The notes under the pieces: generated by a model
What the model was told of the DNA's origin: nothing
The model's input: only the letters and a program-made list of their open reading frames with translations
Database searches by the model: none
Made by a program: the position numbers and the translations under genes
Shown here: one piece after another, positions 55,315 through 64,000 of the stretch
How the letters are laid out: each line of letters opens with the position of its first letter
Position numbering within the stretch: position 1 is the first letter of the stretch
NCBI GenBank assembly: GCA_002189035.1
Contig: NEEC01000004.1
Coordinates: forward strand, 1,736,001-1,800,000
DNA length: 64,000 nt
Origin: Utricularia gibba
Lineage: Eukaryota > Streptophyta > Magnoliopsida > Lamiales > Lentibulariaceae
Reading direction: 5' to 3'

Positions 55315-56482
55315 CTACTTCTTGATATTCCACTTCTGGGATGACCTTGGACCTGATGTGATGCCGTCATAGTACTCACGGTCGAGCTCTTGCTTGTTCC
55401 ACTTTGCAATAAATTCAGAAAACAGCGCACGAGCGGAATCAGAAGAGAGATCTGAGAAATACAATCTCCTCTCTCGCTTCAGCCATGTTGCAAACTCATT
55501 GTTCTTTGAGAAGTAGTCATCGTTTGATAATTCTTGGATCTTCATTTTCTGGTTGAAAAATCAATGACTATCATGAGAAGGATGACACTTATATAAAAAC
55601 TAACAAGCCATGTTTCAGATTGCATCATGGAGTTATGCAGGAGCTCACCGGAGCATTGTCATGCATCCGGCCACTGTCCTTGCTCTTCCCGTGCAACTTG
55701 GCATCTAAAGTGATGTATATCAATCAACAAAATATTCGAAGAGCAAATAGCCACTCCACTTGAAACTCAACATGGTGACAGCAAAATCAAAACTGTACTA
55801 CAGCAAATGAATTGCTCCTGTGTTTCCTATTCTATAAGAACAAAGGAAACCAGCTTTTAATAAGCATGTTTGCTTCCCAAAAAATAGTCTCGCAACCATG
55901 CCATGCAATACGCAAACTCCAGCAAGTAGAATAACAGATAATGCATTTGACGCTTCATATATCAAGTGATCTTTCAGAAACCAAAAAGGGTTGGGATTCC
56001 AGATTGTTGATCATAAATTTGTTCATGATCTACAAGTGCACGTGCAAAATCAAGCCACAAAAAGTTTATAAAAAGCCCCAATTCCAAACAACTGAAACCT
56101 AGTTTGTAATGTATATGTAAAACACAAGCAAAGATAGATTTTCAGGAAGCCCTAACTACAAATATCTAAAACGTAACTTCGAACGCCTTCGCCACAAAAA
56201 AGACATGACTAATTCCGCATTCCCAGTCGAATCAAATAATACCTTCATCAGAACGGTGTTTACGGGATTCATGGCTCTTTTTCGACTTTCGTTTCTTGTC
56301 ATCTTCCTTGTCCAGTCGCCTTCTCCTTTTCGATTCGTCTAACAGAGAAAAATCCCAACATTATCACCAAAATCAAACCCCAGAAAAACAATACCGGATA
56401 TAAAATAGAAAAGGCAACCTTCGCCTTGACGAGACGACGAAGATGACCTCTTCCGAGAGCTCCCATCGTTCGATTTCGCCAT
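55315..56482 (-). CDS. SCI1-like (style cell-cycle inhibitor 1) protein
   Basis: Four exons, 56419..56482, 56243..56338, 55649..55704 and 55315..55548, give 149 residues. The first half is Ser/Arg/Lys-rich (KRRRRLDKEDDKKRKSKKS) and probably nuclear-localising. The second half carries the conserved block ELSNDDYFSKNNEFATWLK, then LYFSDLSSDSARALFSEF and GPRSSQKWNIKK at the end, which match SCI1. The tobacco protein is a nuclear inhibitor of cell proliferation in the style. The family is found across plants, and whether the function is conserved here is unknown. Start is the first ATG (MAKSNDGSSRKR). Confidence 0.88.
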
Positions 56483-56682
56483 GATGACTCGATCTTCTCA
56501 TTCTAAACCCCCCACTCCTTCGCTTTAAAGGCTCACTACTTGAGTTCTTCTGGGCCGAGTCCGGTGATCAGCCCAAACATGAAGACGGATGAATTTCATC
56601 GGAGCCCAAAAACGTACACTCATAAGTACGTCATTTGTCGTACTAAATTTGTAATATATCCAAAGTCTTTTATAAACACTTT

Positions 56683-56948
56683 GGACATGTTTGGTAGAAT
56701 GGATTAATATTTAAATGTTTGAATTATTATTTTTCATATAAAATTTTATTAACATTAATAGTGTTTGGTAAATCTTCACAGTTATGAATTTGTTAAACTC
56801 AAATAAAGAATGAATTTTTTAATTCTTTTAATGAAAAGTTTTAGAAATGTTCTTAAAATATGAGGATTACCAAATCATGTTTATAAAACATCCTGATTTA
56901 TTAAAATCAAAGAATTTAGACTATTTTTTATCCTATCAAATATGCCCC
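56683..56948. mobile_element. MITE-like element, copy C (related ends)
   Basis: A 266-base AT-rich segment with ends GGACATGTTTGGTAGAATGG and, reversed, GGGGCATATTTGATAGGAT. These are imperfect terminal inverted repeats around TTTGRTAG. The size matches the other two MITE-like segments, but the interior is different, so it is assigned with less certainty. No coding capacity and no clear target-site duplication. Confidence 0.45.
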
Positions 56949-58233
56949 TAGTGAATCAGCTAACTTCCATCTCAGAACCCTTCGCAAGATACTTTACAAG
57001 TATCTTCATTTCCTATAGTCATCCATCAAATTACAATATCTTCATCAGTTATCTTATATTTATCAATGCTTTTTTTTTATACTATTATGAGTTTTATTAT
57101 TTGATATGAATGTAAATATTCTCGATTTTCTAATTTTTCAAGTCACTATTTTTCGTATTCATTTTCTTTGCTTTTACAATAGTTCATAAAATCGATTGGG
57201 TCGATTTTAGTATCAATTTACAAGGTGAACTATTAAATGACATTTGTGTTATCATCATTCTTGTTATATGTCAAGCATAGGAAATTGGTTATCAATGCAT
57301 ACTACTCATAACTAGTTGCATAGAGCACACCGCTCTTTATTGTAAGATCCATGTAAGAAAGGGGATAATAACATTTTAAACGAATATCATATCAATTATA
57401 GATGAAAGAAGAGAAAAAGATTAAATGGAATGATCATACAAATCGTATACAACACATTTATTTGAGTATGATATAACTTTATAGATAAAAACATTAAGCT
57501 GAACCATGATTAATCATGATTTGTTTCCATATATATAACCACTTGACAAAGTGTCGATAAAAAATGGAAATAACATAAAAACTTAGAAATTGAATGATCG
57601 AAACAAATAATTTTCATACAATCATCATGTGTATATATTACACTCAATATTCATCAAGGCGTTACACCTTGATATTCAATTCTGATTGTGTGTGCACATA
57701 TCTCTCGATATCGATTGGGTGATCCCCGCAGGCCTCCACTTGGCTCCCACCTACATTTTGACCCTTCAACTCTATAGGATTGATTATATTTGGATCAAAA
57801 ATTGTATTTTTAAACTATACTACCCATCAAAATATAATGAATTTTAGGATGATTTTCAACAAGCCCACAATTTTTTTCGAGTTTTTTTTCCATGTATTCA
57901 CAAAAACATACTCAGCAAGAATAAATAAGTTCATAAAGAGTTGAAAAAGAAAAAAACTATTTTCGTCTAAATCTACGTGCTTATTTTAAAAGAGTTTAAA
58001 TGCAATCCACTATTGCGTCATACACTCAAATTGGTCAAGGAAAGGAAAAAAAACAATGATATTTAATTAATACTTAGGGATCAAATATATTGCAAGTTAC
58101 GGAGGATAATAATACTATTTATTGAATATTCCTCGCAAATTTCCACTCAATTGATTTACCAGCTATTTACAATCTAAACGCCGGCGGCGAATGAAGCAGA
58201 GGCCCGGCACAGATCCCACCGCAACTCCGCCGG
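56949..58233. other. AT-rich spacer
   Basis: About 1.3 kb, AT-rich, no gene recognised. The last ~100 bases are the 3' flank of the SAUR gene. Confidence 0.6.
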
Positions 58234-58593
58234 TCACAACTCACCGGAGATAGATCCTAAGAGCTCCCGCGTCTCGCGCTCTCCACCGCCGACGCGGATC
58301 GTCTCCAGCACGCGCTCGAAGATGTAGACTTGGCAAGGGATCCGCAGCCCCGTCCTCTGCTCGTACCCGTACTCCGCCGCCGATCTGTTCAACAGCTCCA
58401 CAAAGATCGGATGGTTGAGGAGCTCCGCGCTCACCACGAATCTCTCCATTTCTTCGCCGACGTACACCGGTAAGTGTCCCTCCGGCACGGCGGCGCAGCG
58501 CTTACCCGCAAAATCGAACCGGAAATCCCCCGCCGATGAGGAGCACTGCGACGAATCTGCAACTCTGGAGAATCTCCTCAGCAACTTCTTCAT
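58234..58593 (-). CDS. SAUR-family auxin-responsive protein
   Basis: Intronless gene for 119 residues, starting MKKLLRRFSRVADSS. The open frame runs further upstream, but that part is TATA/leader sequence. The SAUR domain is VPEGHLPVYVGEEMERFVVS, then LNHPIFVELLNRSAAEYGYE and GLRIPCQVYIFERVLE. SAUR proteins of this kind promote cell expansion by inhibiting PP2C.D phosphatases that would deactivate plasma-membrane H+-ATPases. The tail (GGGERETRELLGSISGEL) is not conserved. The GC-rich coding region contrasts with its AT-rich surroundings, a normal feature of SAUR genes. Exact orthology is unknown. Confidence 0.93.
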   Translation of the reverse strand: MKKLLRRFSRVADSSQCSSSAGDFRFDFAGKRCAAVPEGHLPVYVGEEMERFVVSAELLNHPIFVELLNRSAAEYGYEQRTGLRIPCQVYIFERVLETIRVGGGERETRELLGSISGEL

Positions 58594-58664
58594 CTGAGAA
58601 ATTCGTAACAGGAAATCGAAAACGAAATCGAAATCTGCAAAGTGGAGAAGAATAAAGTTGCATA

Positions 58665-58676
58665 CATATATATACA
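58665..58676 (-). promoter_or_regulatory. Possible TATA box of the SAUR gene
   Basis: The minus strand reads GTATATATATGT, about 75 bases upstream of the SAUR start codon. This gives a plausible leader of about 40-45 bases. Confidence 0.5.
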
Positions 58677-60044
58677 CACACAAAAAGTCGGAGGGGGAGG
58701 GGTGGGGGTGCAAAATGTAAATAAACAATAACTGGTGGTACGGTACACAAAATGTACTTGAAAGGTACAGTTTTTTTATTTAATGAAATAATTTAATTTT
58801 CCCCGACTCCCGATGGCAACCATGAAAGAAACTTTTTTCATTTTTTGGATAGGGTTAGAATTCAATATAAAATGGAGCTGTTATTATAATAATTTAATTT
58901 TTGAATTATAATAACATTGGTGATAGATATGTTCTTTTGTGCTCCACACAATTCAAAGAATATTTATATAATTAAAATAATAAAATATAGCCTCACTTAC
59001 GTTGAAAATTATTATTATTATCTATTTATGTTTACATAAATATTCTCATTGGTGAAAATAATAATATTATTATTTTCAGCATACATTACGTAATTTGTAA
59101 TATGATCGACGATTCTCATACATACATGTTTGACATCTCAAAACTCCATAGTGAAAATAATATTATTACTTTTAGGGAATTAAAAAGATCCTCAAAATTA
59201 TTAAAACATTATTTTATGGGTTATTGAAAAGGTAATTAAGAACATATTAGAATTAGGTTTTATTTGATCCGTATTTCTAAGGAATGGTTCCAATAAAACA
59301 GAAGTTAAAGTTCTATTTTATAAGAAATATGTCATGATTCATACGTTTATTATAAGATATTATATGCTTCAAAGATTCAATACTTGTAATTTATATTCTT
59401 TTCTTCTTAAAAAAATATATCATACAAGATTAAGAAAATCTATTTATTTAAATATGCCTCATTCACCATCGAGGCTTCCAATCTTACATCATGAGAAGTT
59501 GGGGTTTTGCATATTTTTAAACTTCTAAATTTTCAAAAAATAATAAGTATTTTTTCATTTATGTTCTTCTTATAATATGATTCAATCGTGTTTGATAACA
59601 AAATTATTCATGAACGTTTTTTTATAGAAGCGTACGTTATTCCCAACAAATTGGAACAAAAACACAATTTCTCCTCACATATTACTTAGGAAGTAAGGAA
59701 AATTCATGGTGGCAAGTAGGAAGTCATTTTAGAAAGATGACGAACTGTTGGTTGGGTTCAACTAACACCCGAACTGAACTTGCTTCCCACTTGTCTGTCT
59801 TTGATTCGGGGCTCGGCTCGGCTCATTCACCAACTCCAATCCCATTTCGCTCATTCTCCTCACACAACACAACATCTTGTACCATCAAAACAAGAACTAA
59901 GCACAATGAACGACTACCAGGTAGCGATTCATATCACATTGGGATATTGCATGCTACACCCCCAACAAGTTTAGCATTTTTGTATGGTACACCCAAATTT
60001 AAAAAAAGTACAATTCATATAAAAAATCTCCATACTATTTAAAT
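58677..60044. other. SAUR upstream region and spacer
   Basis: AT-rich, no gene recognised. Short open frames near 59740-60040 look like chance. Confidence 0.55.
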
Positions 60045-60307
60045 GTGTTTGATAATTAGATATAGAAGATTTGTATTTAAATTTACACATATAATATTGT
60101 TTGATTAACTAGAAAATATATACCAATCTTATATGATTATATCACTTATATATCTATTTTTTAACATATATGAATATTATATACAAATGGAGTAACTAAT
60201 TATATTTATACTATTCATAAATTAGACTTTTATTGTTGAATATAAAACTTTATACATATTCAACTACACGATATTTGAACATATTAATACCCTACTATCA
60301 AATGATG
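60045..60307. mobile_element. MITE-like element, copy B
   Basis: A 263-base AT-rich segment starting GTGTTTGATAATTAG and ending in CCCTACTATCAAATGATG. The ends are imperfect inverted repeats, and the right end, reversed (CATTTGATAGTAGGGTA), resembles the left end of the copy at 19857. The word TTTGATTAACTAG lies at the same offset as in that copy. No coding capacity. Confidence 0.55.
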
Positions 60308-61140
60308 TCTTAGATAAATAAGGGAACTCACTCGTTGAGACCCCATCCATCCCCCATTGACTGTGTCGGAGCCATGTATTGCAGCAACGTCATCGTTTTG
60401 GATTTCCTCAAGGGAGACCAATCGAGTGGAAGTCATCCCAAATTGCAACCTACCTTTTGATAGGGCTGAATTTCAAGGTCAGATAACAATAATAATAATA
60501 CTAAAATAAATAAAAAAGCAGAGGAGGGCGAGCATTTTATGGAGCGTGACGCGACGCGTACGGAATACGGAGAATTTACGGGTTGATACGGAAAAAAGGA
60601 AAAGTTATGGTAGGCGTCGACCGGCCGGGGTGCGGGGTGGGGACTACCGCTGCACGTGCCGTACCGGCAATGACATGTTACGCACGCGGAGTGAAGTGAA
60701 GCAAGTAAGCTACTAGCTAGCAATAGCTAGGGCTCCAACCTCAACCTCCCCTCTGCTTCCCTTCCGCGAGGAAGAGTAAGTATTATCATTTCCAGACGCC
60801 GGAGGAGCTGCTCGCCGCCCCATTTCTTGTCGTAAGGAGGGGGAGTGATGCAAAAAGGCATTCCCTCCCCTGTGCTTTGGACTGTCTGTTTTGTTAATGG
60901 GGTCGTAATTGGATGCAAAAAGGGGGGTTGGGTTGGACCAGGGGCAAATGAATGATAATGGAGGAGGAGGAGGAGGAGGAGGACCACTTCACAAAAATGA
61001 AGACGCTCGCCCGCCCGCCCGTCCGTCCGCACGCCTAATCAATCACGGTTTTGAAATTATGTCTCGAAAGGGAACCTGAAGCGTGCTGCTCATGTATCGG
61101 ATCCCTTGCGCCATGACCCATCCAAATCGCCACCAAATTA
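60308..61140. other. GC-rich island without recognisable gene
   Basis: About 0.8 kb that is markedly richer in G and C than the DNA on either side. Open frames exist on the minus strand (60727-61032, 101 residues; 60433-60723, 96 residues), but neither resembles any family I know and neither shows exon-like structure. A promoter plus 5' end of a gene on another scaffold, a non-coding RNA, or a decayed gene are all possible. Confidence 0.4.
60960..60983. repeat. (GGA)n repeat
   Basis: Eight successive GGA units. A second simple stretch, CCCG/TCCG units, follows at about 61010-61030. Confidence 0.85.
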
Positions 61141-64000
61141 TGACGATGACGATGTGCATGAGATATGGGATGTCGGGCCTCACCATCACTTCATTTCTTC
61201 CCCTTCACAAAACCCAATCCTTCCCAAATTAACCCTCATTAATTATTATGTAAACTTGATGCATGCAACAACCCCCATCTTTACAATATCACTCTTCTCA
61301 AAATTTTTACAAAAGTATAAATTCATTTATTGAACTTCTACACCAAAAATTGTCTACAACATTAAAATCTATTTTTACTTCTATTAACTTCTAATTTTCA
61401 AAAGTATATCTACAAAACTAAAAGTAAACCATAAATCATCTCCACCCCTAGTCTACAATTTCACCCCCACTCGGTATTCGGGTCCCTAAAGTCAAGTATC
61501 CAAATATAAAAATTAGTATGCATTTAATGTAGAGAAAAAAAATATCAAATACCCAATTTTGGTGGATTGACTGAGGCCCAACAATCTATTTTCAATCCAA
61601 GTGGTTTTTACTTTTAATTTAGTAATGCACATAACAGGGTATCCTAATCTATTCCCCAACAAAATAAAATAACAATCTTCCTTTTTAAATGCATCCGTTT
61701 ACTTTCAGGGTGATTTTTGAAAATACATATTCATATTTTTATATGCGTGAAAAAGAAACTCAGGGATGTTGAATTTTCAAATTCATTGCCAGCAACTATT
61801 CCGCGTGACATCCATTAAAGTGTCTAATTGTGGGAGAAAACGAAATTCAGACCGTACGGTCGGGACCATGAACCGAGTGACCCATCAAAATCACTACCTT
61901 GTCACACTTTTAAACATGAAAATGTTTAAATCATAAAAACTGTAAAAAAAAAAAGAAGACATTTATGATAATAAAAACATTGAAACCGAGGATGCTATTG
62001 GAATAAGAAAAAAGAAATTTCATCAATAAAATCTCAATCACTAACAATTGATCTCCACAATTTATTTTATAATCATCCTTTTTCATAATCATTTATAAAT
62101 ATGGTTATCGTTCCATTCTATCTCACACATACCAATAAATTTTTTTGATTGCATATTATCATTTTTCTCACACATTGAAAAGAGAATGACCATATTTCTA
62201 ATAAACCTCACTTTCCCAATGTTCATAATTTATTAAAAAATATTAATTCTGCTCGTGCATCAATATCAGGGATTATATTTAATGAAGAAAATATCATTAT
62301 CGGTTGTTAAATGAGGAGTGGCGACCCATCGGACGTGTGAACTGCAAGCCGCTTTCACCACGTAAATGTGAGGGAGACGAGGACGATCTAGTAAAATGCA
62401 CCTATTGCATCGGCCGGCCCATTCTTCTTATTGGGTGGGCTGTCCTTTGCGTTTGTGCATTTTGCAGGAATGGCCCTCTATTGTTAGAGCCCATTTAGAC
62501 CTAACTTGCGTTGCCCTGCAGCCATTTTCATTCTGTTTATTATCCATCGTTTAATGGGCCAATTTCACGACACACCATTTGGGTGCATTTGGTTGGTTGG
62601 ATATGTATTGTTTGGATTTAAATAATTTGGGTATAATTTATTTGGGTTTAGCTGGGTTGAACCCAAATGTTGTTTGGTTAATAAATTAAGGGTAACCCAT
62701 TCAATTTTTTTGGTTAGATATTAATATTTGGGTATTAGGGAATTTTGTATTCAAATTACCAAAACAACCTTATATTTTAATGAATTATTAAACCTCATTC
62801 TTCCTTTGATATCATTTAGACATTGTTGCGTGTCGTTTACTCAAAAAATTTTAAATATTTATAAAACGTAAAATACAAAGAGCGTAATACGAGTATCGAT
62901 TTAGGGGAGTAGGTTTTTGGTGAAAAGTGTTTGTAAGAAACTTTTACAAAATGTCACGGTTTTGTAAAATGTAGTTTTTAAGATGTAGAAATAAAAATTA
63001 CAATCTAAGTAACGGGCCTTGACTACGGTACGCAGTTTCTAGGAATAAGATTCCATCTACTTCCTTTGTCCGTCCTTGTCTCAGTTTTCACTGATTTCTT
63101 CCGAATAGTTGGTTATAAGAGCAAAAAATAGCTTACTCTCCCTTACACTTTGATTGACAAAGAGTCACGAGAATAGACTTATGTGATTGCCCTTTGAACG
63201 ATTAGGAAGACAAGAGGATTGACTTCAATTGCCTTCAAAACCGAATTGTGCGCATGTGCCCAGCTGTTGCCAATGGTCAGTGGAAGGTCCGAGGTCACAA
63301 CCTATCCACTGTCGCGGTACCTAGTCCATAAACAATCTACTACTTTCCTTTAACCGGCATGGTTGGAGTTGGTGCTATTCACCTTGATCTTTAGGTAAAT
63401 CCTCAAAGAGTGGCATGCTACTCATGGACATTGACTACGAACCGTTACAAAAAGACTGCGACAATACGCTTAAAAGTATGCAGAATCCGAATTGAATTCA
63501 GCGAAGAACCGAGTGTATTACTCATGATTTGGAAGGAAATTTCATCTACTCCAGAAACTAAAGGGTTTTAGCCACAAAGGGTCATGAAAACAGAAATGAA
63601 ATTGTAAGCTAAGTGTTCTTCTTACTTGAAGGGAGGAAGAACTCAAAAATTCTAAGTTTAGAAAAGAAAATGACAAAAGTCTCAAACTAAGTGCTATAAG
63701 TTGCTTTTATATCACTCCCCACGTGCCTTAACTTCTTTGGCTTTTATTGTAACTTTCCTTTGCATGCAAGTTAGTGCACAATCATTGCTACAGACTCTGA
63801 CATGCCGTATGTCATGGCCTTGACCAATGTCAGTCTTCCGCCCACAATCGTTCCAAGTCGCGTACAAGACACGAAAAGTCAGAGTCTGACCACCTATAAT
63901 ACTCCTGTAACACTCCATGACAGTCTCCTGACATGTTTCGATCAAAGTGTGAGAAAAAAGATATAAAATATACACAAAATGGGATAATAGGAATTTTCTA
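61141..64000. other. Intergenic region to the window end
   Basis: About 2.9 kb. It is mostly AT-rich up to about 62280. A GC-moderate patch lies at 62290-62520. The segment 62575-62780 has GGGTTGAACCC-type inverted words and may be a small element. From about 63000 the sequence has ordinary composition and could be part of a repeat such as an LTR, but no known domain, tRNA primer site or terminal pair is seen. Confidence 0.4.

Noticed and set aside
60727-61032. Possible 101-residue protein on the minus strand
   Set aside because: Leu-run and Pro-rich, no homology I recognise, and it begins in simple repeats. Kept only as part of the GC-rich island.
63000-64000. Possible LTR retrotransposon end
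   Set aside because: The composition changes, but no reverse transcriptase, integrase, primer-binding site or second LTR is visible in the window.

Overview
The window is nuclear DNA from a flowering plant, most probably a eudicot. The evidence is GT-AG introns of mostly 70-300 bp, AT-rich intergenic DNA, and plant-only families (GRAS, MYB-CC, SAUR, CASP-like, PLS-class PPR, FTSH12, plastid GAPCp, AGC-VIII kinase). No operon, CRISPR, rRNA or tRNA was recognised. An asterid/Lamiales origin is only a guess. I rebuilt the gene models by joining reading frames at splice sites and checking that phases add up; no transcript data were available.

Layout. 1-6.9 kb: 3' part of a RABA5-type Rab GTPase (+), a small basic protein of the syringolide-induced 14-1-1 type (+), a diverged Pumilio protein (-) and a PAT1-branch GRAS regulator (-). 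9.8-10.7 kb: a CASP-like membrane protein (+). 12.5-16.5 kb: IMP dehydrogenase (+) converging on an ALIS/CDC50 flippase subunit (-). 17.5-19.4 kb: a D6PK-like AGC kinase (+), head to head with ALIS. 20.4-21.9 kb: an aspartic protease (+) with one frameshift. 24.5-29.6 kb: an alpha/beta hydrolase (+) converging on a MYB-CC factor (-). 31.3-34.2 kb: a subtilase (-) with four frameshifts. 35.5-38.6 kb: plastid GAPCp (-, 14 exons). 40.8-45.1 kb: a PB1-Raf kinase (+) converging on FTSH12 (-, 19 exons, one frameshift). 53-56.5 kb: a PLS-class PPR protein (-) and an SCI1-like protein (-). 58.2-58.6 kb: a SAUR gene (-). 58.7-64 kb: no recognisable gene.

The genes are unrelated neighbours rather than a functional cluster. 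Themes recur: auxin and light signalling (D6PK-like kinase, SAUR, PAT1-type GRAS), plastid functions (GAPCp, FTSH12), membrane trafficking and lipid asymmetry (Rab, ALIS) and secreted proteolysis (aspartic protease, subtilase).

The most notable observations are: a set of single-base losses inside short homopolymer runs that break otherwise well-preserved genes; two likely GC-AG introns; three inverted-repeat elements of about 265 bp that look like one MITE family; a fold-back repeat inside an FTSH12 intron; and a block of telomere-like CCTAAA words just upstream of IMPDH. I found no convincing novel biological system.
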